Shown: positions 18,163-26,531 of the stretch, one piece after another
Layout of the letters: every line of letters starts with the position of its first letter
Position numbering within the stretch: position 1 is the first letter of the stretch
DNA from: Hyphomicrobiales bacterium
GTDB lineage: Bacteria; Pseudomonadota; Alphaproteobacteria; Rhizobiales; Beijerinckiaceae
Direction: 5' to 3'
DNA: 33,159 nt
NCBI GenBank assembly: GCA_019247795.1
Contig: JAFBAK010000292.1
Location: 1 to 33,159, forward strand
Program-made: the position numbers and the translations under genes
Notes under the pieces: generated by a model
What the model was told of the DNA's origin: nothing
Seen by the model: the letters and a program-made list of their open reading frames with translations, nothing else
Database searches by the model: none

Positions 18163-18483
18163 TCAGAAGAGCTTGAGCCCGGGCGGCAGCGGAAGGCCGC
18201 CCGTCGCATCCTTCATCTTCTCAGCGAGCACCGCCTCTGCCTTCTTGCGCGCTTCCGCATGGGCCGCAACGATGAGATCCTCGAGAATCTCGCGTTCCTC
18301 GGCCTTCAGGAGGGTCGCATCGATCGAAACCCCGCGCATCGTGCCCTTGGCGTTGAGCCGGATCTTGACGAGGCCGCCGCCGGCTTCGCCTTCCACCTCG
18401 ACCGTCTCCATCTCGGCCTGCATCTCTTGGAGCTTCGCCTGGGCGGATTGCACCTGCTTCATGAGGCCCATGATGTCGCGCAT
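18163..18483 (-). CDS. ybaB: YbaB/EbfC nucleoid-associated protein
   Basis: This small DNA-binding protein (106 aa) forms dimers shaped like tweezers and binds the nucleoid. The family pattern is clear: [22 protein letters not shown] at the N-terminus, the [21 protein letters not shown] strand region, and the C-terminal [22 protein letters not shown] helix. The ATG at 18483 is preceded by a strong GAGGAGAGG ribosome site. It follows dnaX by 29 bp, the near-universal dnaX-ybaB arrangement. The usual next gene, recR, is absent; aat takes its place. Confidence 0.95.
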   Translation of the reverse strand: MRDIMGLMKQVQSAQAKLQEMQAEMETVEVEGEAGGGLVKIRLNAKGTMRGVSIDATLLKAEEREILEDLIVAAHAEARKKAEAVLAEKMKDATGGLPLPPGLKLF

Positions 18484-18513
18484 GTCTGCCTCTCCTCCTC
18501 AGGCCAATTGAAA

Positions 18514-20484
18514 TCAATCATCGGACAGGTTGTCGAGAAACTCGAACGGATCGCTGTCCTCGACGGTTTGCGTGTCGAGGCTCCCGGCGTCGAGGCTCTC
18601 CGGATATTCTCCAGCCTCTTCCAGCTCTTCCTGCGTGGCCGCCAGGCTGTCGCGCACCGTGACGATTTCGGCGCCCGGGAATCGTTCGAGAATAGCGCGC
18701 ACCAGAGGCTCCGTTCTCGCTGCCTCGAGCGCGGTTTTTCGTTCGACATCGCGGGTCTCCCCGACGCTGCGTCCCCCCGCGGCAGGCGAAAGGGCCACGA
18801 GCCAGCGCTCGCCGGTCCATTCGAAGAGGCGCCGCGCCACGGTCTTGGCAAGATCATCCTTCGCGCCCGGTGAAGGCTCGAACTCGATCCGACCTCGTTC
18901 GAAGGCGACGAGGCGCACATCGCGTTCGAGCGCGTAGGCGAGGGTGAGGTCGCGCTTCTCCTGGGCGAGCGCGATCACATCCTCGAAGCGATTGATCAGC
19001 GGCATCGCGCGCGGGCTTGGCGTCGGCTGCTCGCGTCGAAGCGCATTGGCGCCACCGGCTCCCGAGCTGGAGGAGGCAACGCGGAGGCTCGTCGGTTGTC
19101 GCGAAGATGGCGAGCTTGGGGTCGTCGAGACCGCCGAACTCGCGGGAGCCGCACCGGCAACGGCCGTGCCGTCTGAGAGCGCCGCGCCGCTGGGAGAGAG
19201 CGGGGCTGAAACAGGCGGCGCGGCCGATGAGCCTTGTGAGAGGGCCTTCAGCGCCTCATCGGGCGTCGGCAAATTGGACGCATAGGCGAGGCGGATGAGC
19301 AACATCTCGGCGGCCGCAATCGGCTTTGCGGCCGCCTGCACCTCAAGGAGGCCGCGCGAGAGAATTTGCCAGGCGCGAGACAGCACGGGCATCGAAAGGC
19401 GCTCGGCGAAGGAAAGGCCGCGCACACGTTCGGCTTCCGAGAGTGCCGCGTCCTTGCCCGCCTCGGGCAAGATCTTCAACCGTGTCGCGAGGTGGGCGAC
19501 GTCGGCGAGATCGGCGATGACGAGCGCGGGATCAGAGCCGATGTCGTAGAGCGCCCGCAGCCCGGCAAGCGCCTCGTTCGCCTTGCCGGCCATGAGTGCC
19601 TCGAACAGATCGAGGAGGCGCGCGCGATCGGCGAGACCGAGCATCGCGCGCACATCCTCGGCGACCACCTTGCCCGCGCCATGCGCGATGGCCTGGTCGA
19701 GAAGCGACATGGCGTCGCGCACGGAGCCCTCGGCGGCGCGCGCGATGAGCGCCAGCGCTTCATCATCGATCAGCACCTCTTCGAGCTTGCAGATGCGGGC
19801 GAGATGGCTGACGAGCGTCGCCGCATCCACGCGCCTGAGATCGAAGCGCTGACAGCGCGACAGCACGGTGACCGGCACCTTGCGAATCTCGGTCGTCGCA
19901 AAAATGAATTTCACATGCGGCGGCGGCTCCTCGAGTGTCTTGAGGAAGGCGTTGAAGGCCCCCGCCGACAGCATATGCACTTCATCGATGATGTAGACCT
20001 TGTAGCGAGCCGAAGTCGGTGCATAACGCACGCTGTCGGTGATCTGGCGCACATTCTCGACGCCATTGTTCGAGGCAGCGTCGATCTCCATCACGTCGAT
20101 GTGGTTGCCTTCGATGATCGCTTCGCAATGCAGACCGAAGCGCTCGAGATCGACCGTCGGTGTGCCGCCGCCATCCGTCAATTGGTAGTTGAGCCCGCGC
20201 GCCAGGATGCGCGCCGTCGTCGTCTTGCCCACGCCGCGCACTCCGGTGAGCATCCAGGCTTGCGGAATGCGATTGTTGGCGAAGGCATTGCGCAACGTCC
20301 GCACCATCGGGTCCTGCCCGATGAGATCGGCGAAGCTCGAAGGACGGTATTTGCGCGCCAGCACGCGGTAGCCGGAGGCACGTGCTTGCGGCGGCGCAAA
20401 GCCCGGCAGCGACAGCTCCTCGGCCCCCTGCACCTCCGCCGGGAGCGCTTCGCTCGCCGGGGTGGAAGGAGGCGTTTCCTGCAT
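18514..20484 (-). CDS. dnaX: DnaX, DNA polymerase III subunits gamma/tau
   Basis: DnaX is the AAA+ clamp-loader subunit of DNA polymerase III. It is 656 aa. After a poorly conserved leader of about 38 residues come YRVLARKYRPSSFADLIGQ, Walker A GVRGVGKTT (81-89), IDEVHMLS (Walker B), TLEEPPPHVKFIFATTE and SRCQRFDLRRV. The zinc-site cysteines of E. coli DnaX are mostly missing (only Cys120 remains, in FGLHCEAI), as is typical of alphaproteobacterial DnaX. A Pro/Ser/Ala-rich linker (about 410-480) precedes the C-terminal tau region, which ends in an acidic tail. I did not find an obvious A-rich frameshift site for a gamma form. The start lies about 20 nt after the SRP RNA. Confidence 0.96.
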   Translation of the reverse strand: MQETPPSTPASEALPAEVQGAEELSLPGFAPPQARASGYRVLARKYRPSSFADLIGQDPMVRTLRNAFANNRIPQAWMLTGVRGVGKTTTARILARGLNYQLTDGGGTPTVDLERFGLHCEAIIEGNHIDVMEIDAASNNGVENVRQITDSVRYAPTSARYKVYIIDEVHMLSAGAFNAFLKTLEEPPPHVKFIFATTEIRKVPVTVLSRCQRFDLRRVDAATLVSHLARICKLEEVLIDDEALALIARAAEGSVRDAMSLLDQAIAHGAGKVVAEDVRAMLGLADRARLLDLFEALMAGKANEALAGLRALYDIGSDPALVIADLADVAHLATRLKILPEAGKDAALSEAERVRGLSFAERLSMPVLSRAWQILSRGLLEVQAAAKPIAAAEMLLIRLAYASNLPTPDEALKALSQGSSAAPPVSAPLSPSGAALSDGTAVAGAAPASSAVSTTPSSPSSRQPTSLRVASSSSGAGGANALRREQPTPSPRAMPLINRFEDVIALAQEKRDLTLAYALERDVRLVAFERGRIEFEPSPGAKDDLAKTVARRLFEWTGERWLVALSPAAGGRSVGETRDVERKTALEAARTEPLVRAILERFPGAEIVTVRDSLAATQEELEEAGEYPESLDAGSLDTQTVEDSDPFEFLDNLSDD

Positions 20485-20500
20485 CGCTCATGTCCCGATG

Positions 20501-20601
20501 AGAAGTGGGAGGCTGGACGAAGACCCGCTCGGTCCCGTTAGGGCTGCTTCCTTCCGGACCTGACCCGGTTGGCGAGTGAAACGTCCCTCGCCAACCTCCC
20601 A
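20501..20601 (-). ncRNA. ffs: Small SRP RNA (4.5S type)
   Basis: The minus strand contains the universal SRP domain IV: GGTCAGGTCCGGAAGGAAGC with the GGAA tetraloop and asymmetric internal loop. The two ends pair (GGGAGG at the 5' end near 20600, CCTCCC at 20507-20512), and a GTTGGCGAG/CTCGCCAAC pair extends the helical rod. The RNA is about 95 nt. It scaffolds Ffh for co-translational targeting of membrane proteins. Its position directly upstream of dnaX is conserved in alphaproteobacteria. Confidence 0.96.
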
Positions 20602-20606
20602 GGGCC

Positions 20607-20635
20607 TATATCGCGCAGCCCAAGGCCAGGTGCAA
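20607..20635 (-). promoter_or_regulatory. Promoter of the SRP RNA
   Basis: On the minus strand TTGCAC (20630-20635) is separated by 17 bp from GATATA (20607-20612). Initiation about 7 nt downstream gives the GGGAGG 5' end of the SRP RNA, so spacing and product agree. dnaX may share this transcript. Confidence 0.72.
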
Positions 20636-20718
20636 GAGGACGAAGCGACGGGACGAGGCGACAGAGGACGAGAGGAACGACGTTCGTCACCACCGAAAAC
20701 GCGCTTCGCGCCCGAAAT

Positions 20719-21363
20719 TCAGGATCTGCGCGCGAGCGCGAGGCCTGCTCCCGCGCCGATGAGGAGGCCGCCCGTCAACCGGTTGCGGAGCTTGCCGTTG
20801 ACCGCGAGAAAGGCGCGGAAGCGACCGGCAAGAAGCGCCCAGGTGCCGTCGAGCATGACTGCGATGACGAAAAAGGTCACCGCGAGCAAAATGAGCTGCG
20901 CAGTGAGATCGGCACCGACGCTCACGAATTGGGGAAAGAATGCGCCGTAGAACAGAAGCGTTTTCGGATTGCTGAGCGACACGAGGAAACCGCGCAGATA
21001 AACGGCGCGCGCCGAACGCGGCTCCGGCTTCGCCTTCGTGAGATCGACGGGCGGGGCGCGCCACGCCTTGATTCCGAGATAAACCAGATAGGCGACGCCG
21101 ATCCAGCGCAGCCATTCGAACCAATTGGCCATCACCGAAAGAAAGGTGGTCATGCCGGCGATCGTGAGGAGCAGCTGGATGACGACCGCGGAGCTCGTGC
21201 CGGCAACGGTGAGGAGACCGTAGCGCGATCCATGCGCCACGCTGTTCGCGACGATGAGCGCGACATTCGGTCCCGGGATGAGGATCAGGATGGCGGTCGC
21301 GGCGACGAAGGTGAGATAAAGCTCGAGCGACATGAGGAGCGTTCCGATTTCTTGCGCCATCAT
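20719..21363 (-). CDS. LysE/RhtB-family amino acid exporter
   Basis: This inner-membrane exporter of the LysE/RhtB superfamily probably exports an amino acid or similar metabolite; the substrate cannot be read from sequence. It is 214 aa with about six membrane segments. The hallmark is ILILIPGPNVALIVANSVAHGSRYGL near the N-terminus, followed by TVAGTSSA, WLRWIGVAYLVYLGIKAWR and FLVSLSNPKTLLFYGAFFPQF. The start could be either ATG of the MM pair at 21363 or the ATG at 21333 (MSLELYLTF, the more typical family N-terminus). It lies 46 bp downstream of the GMC oxidoreductase on the same strand. Confidence 0.92.
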   Translation of the reverse strand: MMAQEIGTLLMSLELYLTFVAATAILILIPGPNVALIVANSVAHGSRYGLLTVAGTSSAVVIQLLLTIAGMTTFLSVMANWFEWLRWIGVAYLVYLGIKAWRAPPVDLTKAKPEPRSARAVYLRGFLVSLSNPKTLLFYGAFFPQFVSVGADLTAQLILLAVTFFVIAVMLDGTWALLAGRFRAFLAVNGKLRNRLTGGLLIGAGAGLALARRS

Positions 21364-21409
21364 GCCGTAAATTCACACGATTGACCATCGCGCGGTCTTG
21401 CCGGGATCC

Positions 21410-23035
21410 TTACTGTCGCGCGTCCTCGCGCATCATCATGGCGCCCTTCTCGGCGATCATCACGGTCGGTGAGTTGGTGTTGCCCGAGGTGATCCGCGGC
21501 ATCGCGGATGCGTCAATGACGCGCAAGCCGGCGACGCCGCGGACACGCAGCCTCTCATCGAGGACGGCATTGCGATCATGGGCGGGCCCCATGCTCGCCG
21601 TTCCGACCGGATGAAAGATCGTCGTGCCGAGATCGCCCGCGGCGCGGATGAGATCGTCATCGCTGATCTTTTCGGCGCCCGGTATGTGCTCGCGCGGCCT
21701 GAAGCGTGCGAGCGGCTTTTGCGCCACGATGTGTCGCGTGAGCCGGAGCGCCGCCACCGCGACGCGACGATCCTCGTCGCTCGCGAGATAGTTCGGGCGG
21801 ATCGCCGGCGGCACCGAGGCATCGGGACTCACCGCATGCACGCTCCCGCGGCTGGTGGGACGCAGATTGGCGACGCTTGCGGTAAAGGCCGCGAAGGGAT
21901 GGAGACCGTCGCCCCATTTATCGAGCGAGAGCGGCTGGAAATGGAATTGCAGATTGGGGGTCGCGTATTCGGGGGATGAGCGCGCGAAGGCTCCGACTTG
22001 CGAGGGCGCCATGGTCAAGGGGCCCTTGCGCAGAAAAACGTAGTTGAGCCCCATCCCGGCGCGTTTCCAGAGCCTCGCATAATCACCGTTGAGCGTACGT
22101 GCGCCGTCGACCTTGTAGACGGGACGCAATTGCAGATGATCTTGCAGATTCTCGCCGATGCCGGGCGAATGCATGACGACGGCAATGCCGAGCTCATTGA
22201 GGCGCGCCGCGTCCCCGATGCCGGAGAGCTCGAGGAGCTTGGGCGACACGACCGAGCCCGCCGCCAAAACGATCTCCTTGTCCGCCGCCACATGATACCG
22301 TTCCTCGCCTCGGCGAAACACGATGCCCGTCGCGCGTCCGTCCTTGAAGGTGACGCGCTCGGCGTGGGCGTTCGTTTCGAGGCGCAAATTCGGCCGCTTG
22401 AGCGCGGGCTTGAGAAAGCCGCGCGCCGCGCTCCAGCGCCGCCCGCGCTTCTGGTTCACCTGGAAATAGGACGAGCCTTCGTTGTCGCCCGTGTTGAAAT
22501 CCGCGATCTTCGGAATGCCGGCAGCTTCGCAGGCATCGCGAACGGCATCGAGAATGTCCCAGCGCAGGCGCGGATATTCGACGCGCCACTCGCCGCCTTG
22601 TGCGTGCGCCTCGTTCGGCGGGGCGGCATGGTCTTCATGGGCGAGGAAAACCGGAAGGACGTCGCTCCAGCTCCAGCCCGGAAGGCCGAGCTGGCGCCAG
22701 CCGTCGTAATCGGCGGCCTGGCCCCGCATGTAGATCATGGCGTTGATCGAGGAGCACCCTCCGATCACCTTGCCGCGCGGGTAGGCAAGCTTTCGCCCGT
22801 TGAGCCCCGCCTCTTCCTGTGTGGTGAACAGCCAATCAGCACGTGGATTGCCGATGGCGAAGAGATATCCCACCGGAATGTGAAACCATATCCAGTTGTC
22901 GCGACCGCCGGCTTCCAGGACAAGCACGCGCCGGCGTGGATCGGCGGAAAGGCGGTTCGCGAGCACGCAACCCGCGGAGCCGGCACCGACGATGACGTAG
23001 TCGTAGGAACCGAAATCAGCGGCATTCGAGGTCAT
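21410..23035 (-). CDS. GMC-family FAD oxidoreductase (choline/alcohol dehydrogenase type)
   Basis: This is a glucose-methanol-choline flavoenzyme oxidising an alcohol to an aldehyde. It is 541 aa. The N-terminal FAD loop is YDYVIVGAGSAGCVLANRLS (about 11-30) with LVLEAGG after it. GMC signature 1 appears as GKVIGGCSSINAMIYMRG, and the catalytic His475 lies in HPVGTASMG with the second active-site residue region GNTNSPTVMIAEK near 515-527. It resembles the large group annotated as choline dehydrogenase or AlkJ-like alcohol dehydrogenase. No betaine genes are nearby, so the substrate is unknown. There is no signal peptide. The ATG at 23035 begins a short non-conserved leader. Confidence 0.93.
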   Translation of the reverse strand: MTSNAADFGSYDYVIVGAGSAGCVLANRLSADPRRRVLVLEAGGRDNWIWFHIPVGYLFAIGNPRADWLFTTQEEAGLNGRKLAYPRGKVIGGCSSINAMIYMRGQAADYDGWRQLGLPGWSWSDVLPVFLAHEDHAAPPNEAHAQGGEWRVEYPRLRWDILDAVRDACEAAGIPKIADFNTGDNEGSSYFQVNQKRGRRWSAARGFLKPALKRPNLRLETNAHAERVTFKDGRATGIVFRRGEERYHVAADKEIVLAAGSVVSPKLLELSGIGDAARLNELGIAVVMHSPGIGENLQDHLQLRPVYKVDGARTLNGDYARLWKRAGMGLNYVFLRKGPLTMAPSQVGAFARSSPEYATPNLQFHFQPLSLDKWGDGLHPFAAFTASVANLRPTSRGSVHAVSPDASVPPAIRPNYLASDEDRRVAVAALRLTRHIVAQKPLARFRPREHIPGAEKISDDDLIRAAGDLGTTIFHPVGTASMGPAHDRNAVLDERLRVRGVAGLRVIDASAMPRITSGNTNSPTVMIAEKGAMMMREDARQ

Positions 23036-23105
23036 GATCCGTTATAGCGCCGCAACGCTTGCTTGCCAGCCGTTCTCTGCCGGGTATTCGCAGGTGCGAA
23101 ATGCA

Positions 23106-23672
23106 TCAAGCCCGCCAAACATCGCGGGCGGCCGAGGCGACACCGGGCCCAAGCGCGTCGAGAAGCGCGCGCACCCGCCGAAGATTTGTGCCGAGATCGA
23201 AATTGCCGAGCTGGCTGCGCGAATAGACGGCAAGTGTCGCGTGATCGGCGTCCACGGGGACGATCTCGACATCGACCGTGTCCGGAAAGCGCAGGAAGCG
23301 GGTCCGCACGACGAAACGATCATGCAGCCTCGTCTCGTCCGAACCGACGAGAACGCCGCCTTGCGTGGCGAAATAGCGCCGCACGCGCCGGCGCAGCTCC
23401 CCGGCCGCAGCTGCGTAATTCGACGGGACGACATCAACCCGCGCACTTCCGCAAGTGGCGGGAGGACAAGCGAGTGCGTCATTGCCGGCGGCGCGCCGGG
23501 TGATCGTCTCGAAGGCGATCTCGCCGAGATCGGGCGGACCGAAGAGACCTTCATAAAGTCGGTCGAGAAGGTGGAGCTGGCCCGCCGCGAGCACCGCCAG
23601 CACGAGAGCAGCGACAAGGGTGACGGTCGCAATCGCCAAGGTATGGCGCGTTCTCGGCGCGTGCATGCTCAT
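23106..23672 (-). CDS. DUF1499 family protein with N-terminal membrane anchor
   Basis: This 188-aa protein has one N-terminal hydrophobic segment (about residues 11-31, TLAIATVTLVAALVLAVLAAG) followed by a DUF1499 domain. Family-like text includes ARVDVVPSNYAAAAGELRRRV and VRTRFLRFPDTVDVEIVP, ending in SRSQLGNFDLGTNLRRVRALLDAL. The function is unknown; the bulk is probably periplasmic. The ATG at 23672 overlaps the SDR stop as ATGA, so I prefer it to in-frame starts further upstream, which lie inside the SDR gene and have shadow composition. It is the last gene of the miaA-SDR-DUF1499 string. Confidence 0.87.
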   Translation of the reverse strand: MSMHAPRTRHTLAIATVTLVAALVLAVLAAGQLHLLDRLYEGLFGPPDLGEIAFETITRRAAGNDALACPPATCGSARVDVVPSNYAAAAGELRRRVRRYFATQGGVLVGSDETRLHDRFVVRTRFLRFPDTVDVEIVPVDADHATLAVYSRSQLGNFDLGTNLRRVRALLDALGPGVASAARDVWRA

Positions 23673-24448
23673 GCGCGCTGCTTCTGCAGCCGAGCCACTA
23701 TTCGGGCCATGACGCCGCGCGGCAACAAGCGAGGCGCAAGCGGCGTCAGCTTGTTCCCGAGGCCCGGGATCACCAGCGTCTTGCCGGCGCGATGACCTGC
23801 GAGACCGAGCCGCGCCACCTCGCGTGACGAGATCGAGAGGCGCCGCAGTAGCGGCGTCTCTGCCATGCCGGCGACTTGCTGAAACTCGGTTGGGGTCGGT
23901 CCCGGACACAATGCCGTCACCACGACGCCGCTGCCCCGCAGCTCGTGCGCAATGGCTTCGGAGAAGGACAGAACATAGGCTTTGCTCGCATAATAGACGC
24001 TCATATACGGGCCGGGCAGAAAGGAAGCGGTGGAGGCGACATTGATGATGCCGCCCACGCGGCGAGCGCGCATCGGCGCCAGAAAAACACCGGTGAGGCG
24101 CGTAAGCGCAACGACATTGAGCGCGAGCATGTCGGTGATGCGTTCGAGCGGCTGCTCCGCGAAGGCGCCCATAAGGCCGAAGCCGGCATTGTTGATCAAG
24201 GTGTGGATTTCGACTCCGAGCGTCTGCACCTTCTCGGCGAGGAGATCGGCCGCCTCGTTTCTCGCGAGATCGAGCGCGACGGTTTCGACGCGCACCCCAT
24301 GGGCGCGCCGCAGCTCGCCGGCAAGCGCCTCGAGCCTGTCTTGACGCCGTGCCGTGATCACGAGCGTCTCGCCTTCAGCGCCGAGGAGCCTCGCGAACTC
24401 GGCGCCGATGCCGGCGGAGGCACCCGTGATAAGCGTTGCCGGCGTCAT
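23669..24448 (-). CDS. Short-chain dehydrogenase/reductase (SDR)
   Basis: This is a classical SDR of 259 aa, an NAD(P)-dependent oxidoreductase. It shows the cofactor loop TGASAGIG (8-15), NNAG (86-89), the catalytic Ser in INVASTASF (Ser139) and the YxxxK pair Tyr152/Lys156. The basic residues in [13 protein letters not shown] favour NADP. It resembles the DltE/YqjQ-like SDR group; the substrate is unknown. The ATG at 24448 overlaps the miaA stop by 4 bp and the stop overlaps DUF1499 by 4 bp, so the three are translationally coupled. Confidence 0.93.
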   Translation of the reverse strand: MTPATLITGASAGIGAEFARLLGAEGETLVITARRQDRLEALAGELRRAHGVRVETVALDLARNEAADLLAEKVQTLGVEIHTLINNAGFGLMGAFAEQPLERITDMLALNVVALTRLTGVFLAPMRARRVGGIINVASTASFLPGPYMSVYYASKAYVLSFSEAIAHELRGSGVVVTALCPGPTPTEFQQVAGMAETPLLRRLSISSREVARLGLAGHRAGKTLVIPGLGNKLTPLAPRLLPRGVMARIVARLQKQRA

Positions 24449-25440
24449 GGGTCTTCCCTCGATCGTCGTCCAGGATGCCTGTTCGCCCCCATCTGGCGAC
24501 GCGCTTTCAACGAATCGAGCGCGACGTTCTCGGCGTCCTGGGGCGACATCCAGGACCAGCCGGGCATCTGATGCCGGAACCAAGTGAACTGCCGCCTCGC
24601 ATATCGGCGCGTATCGGCTTTTGCCGCAAGTGCGGCCTCGGAAAGGCCGATCTCGCCGCGCAAATGCGCCAGAAGCCAGGGAACGCCATGAGCGCGCAGC
24701 GCCGGAAGCGAAGGATCGAGCCCGCGCGCGGCAAGATGACGGATTTCCTCGAGCGCGCCTTCGGCCAGCATCGCATCGAAGCGTCGCTCGATGCGCTGGC
24801 GCAGCTCATCGCGATCGGGCGCAAGAAAGAGGCGCACGCAGTGCTCGGGCGCGAGGAGCGGGGAGGGGCGCTCGCCCTCCTGCCATTCACGCAGCGAGCG
24901 TCCGGTCGCCTCGAAGATTTCGAGCGCCCGAATGATGCGCTGACGATCACTCGGGCGAAGCTTCGCGGCCGCAAAAGGGTCCTGCGCTGCCAGAATCTCG
25001 TGCAATTGCGGCGAGGCATGCGCCTGCGCAAGCTCGCGGATCTTCCGACGCACCGCTTCGGGAACCGGCGGCATGGCCGAAAGGCCGTGCGTGAGCGCCT
25101 TGAAGTAAAGGCCTGTCCCGCCCACGAGGATCGGGGTGAGGCGGCGCTCGCGTGCTTGCGCGAGGGCCTTTTCGGCATCCGCGAGCCAGAGGCCGACCGA
25201 CCAGTTGCACACGGCGTCGACATAGCCGAAGAGCAGATGAGGCGCTTCCTGTTCTTCCTTCACGCTCGGCCTTGCGCTGAGGACGCGCAGATCGCGATAG
25301 ACTTGCATCGAATCGCAATTGATCACGACGCCCCCGAGCTTTCGAGCAAGCGAAATGGCGAGCGCCGACTTGCCCGAAGCGGTCGGACCTGCGATCAAAA
25401 TCGCCGGGGACGTCTCACCGCGCAGCGCGCGCGGGGTCAT
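24445..25440 (-). CDS. miaA: MiaA, tRNA dimethylallyltransferase
   Basis: MiaA adds a dimethylallyl group to N6 of A37 in tRNAs reading UNN codons. From the ATG at 25440 it is 331 aa; a GTG at 25491 would add 17 non-conserved residues. Motifs are the P-loop GPTASGKS (18-25), [12 protein letters not shown], the [11 protein letters not shown] segment, and [23 protein letters not shown]. The C-terminal [17 protein letters not shown] is the usual ending before a short basic tail. It is divergent from serB, a common alphaproteobacterial pairing, and heads a coupled string with the SDR and DUF1499 genes. Confidence 0.95.
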   Translation of the reverse strand: MTPRALRGETSPAILIAGPTASGKSALAISLARKLGGVVINCDSMQVYRDLRVLSARPSVKEEQEAPHLLFGYVDAVCNWSVGLWLADAEKALAQARERRLTPILVGGTGLYFKALTHGLSAMPPVPEAVRRKIRELAQAHASPQLHEILAAQDPFAAAKLRPSDRQRIIRALEIFEATGRSLREWQEGERPSPLLAPEHCVRLFLAPDRDELRQRIERRFDAMLAEGALEEIRHLAARGLDPSLPALRAHGVPWLLAHLRGEIGLSEAALAAKADTRRYARRQFTWFRHQMPGWSWMSPQDAENVALDSLKARRQMGANRHPGRRSREDP

Positions 25441-25552
25441 GCGCGCCGAAGTGCCGGAGCCGGACGGGGTTTCACGCGAGCAGGTCAGCACAGCCGGATC
25501 TTTTTCGGTTTCACGAATTCGTTCGAAGCTCGAGCCAAATCTCGATAGACAG

Positions 25553-26470
25553 ATGACAGCGCCACCGCAAAGGCTCGTTCCTCACGTCCTGGTTCTCGCT
25601 TGCGCGCCGAAAAGCCGTGCGCTCGATACGAAGCTTTTGCGCGCCTGCGCGGAAATTGTCGACCGGGCAGCCGTTCCGGTTTTGCTGGAAGAGGGCGGCG
25701 TGGCCGAGATCGCCTTCACGCGCCCCGAGGGTCGAGATCACGCAGCGCTTCTCGCGCGCCTTCGCGATGTGGTGGCGCAGGTGCCGATCGACGTCGCGAT
25801 CGTGGCGGCGCAAGAGCGGCGCAAGCGTCTCCTTCTTGCCGACATGGACTCGACGATGATCGAGCAGGAATGCATCGACGAGCTTGCCGCGAAGCTCGGG
25901 CTGCGGGCTGAAGTATCCGCCATCACCGAACGCGCGATGCGAGGCGAAATCGCCTTCGAACCGGCCTTGCGCGAACGGGTGGCGCTTCTGAAGGGCATGC
26001 CCGTCGAAACCGTGAATGAGGTCCTTTCGCGCATCACATTGACGCAAGGCGCGCGGAAGCTTGTGATGACGATGCGCGCCCATGGGGCGCATTGCTGCCT
26101 CGTCTCCGGCGGCTTCACCTTGTTCACCGGGCCTCTCGCGGAGAGGCTCGGTTTCCATGAGCATCGCGCCAACCGTCTCGTGGTGAGACACGAGCGCCTC
26201 ACGGGCGAAGTCGAGGAGCCGATCCTCGGTCGGGATGCGAAACGAGACGCGCTCGCCGAATTGCGCGAGCGACTTTCGCTTCCGCGCGAGGCGGTGCTCG
26301 CGGTGGGTGATGGCGCAAACGACCTCGCCATGCTGGCCGAAGCAGGATGGGGCATCGCCTATCGGGCCAAACCCGCTGTCGCGGCGGCCGCGCCTTTTCG
26401 CATCGATCATGCGGATCTGAGCGCGCTTCTTCATATGCAAGGCTATCGGCGCGAGGAATTCTGCGAATGA
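25553..26470 (+). CDS. serB: SerB, phosphoserine phosphatase
   Basis: SerB is a HAD-superfamily enzyme that dephosphorylates O-phosphoserine in the last step of serine synthesis. From the ATG at 25553 it is 305 aa. A short N-terminal ACT-like domain (about 1-85) precedes the HAD core: DMDST (97-101, nucleophile Asp97), [14 protein letters not shown], and [10 protein letters not shown]. The frame is open upstream to 25319, but that part lies inside miaA. It is divergent from miaA with about 110 bp between starts. Confidence 0.95.
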   Translation: MTAPPQRLVPHVLVLACAPKSRALDTKLLRACAEIVDRAAVPVLLEEGGVAEIAFTRPEGRDHAALLARLRDVVAQVPIDVAIVAAQERRKRLLLADMDSTMIEQECIDELAAKLGLRAEVSAITERAMRGEIAFEPALRERVALLKGMPVETVNEVLSRITLTQGARKLVMTMRAHGAHCCLVSGGFTLFTGPLAERLGFHEHRANRLVVRHERLTGEVEEPILGRDAKRDALAELRERLSLPREAVLAVGDGANDLAMLAEAGWGIAYRAKPAVAAAAPFRIDHADLSALLHMQGYRREEFCE

Positions 26471-26531
26471 CGATGCTCGTTTTTTGGAGGCATCAGCGTG
26501 CGCCGGAGGCCTTTGACCTCTTCTCGCTCCC

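Noticed and set aside
26472-26494. Terminator in the serB / membrane-protein convergent gap
   Set aside because: GATGC/GCATC is only 5 bp and the T-run lies in the loop rather than after the stem.
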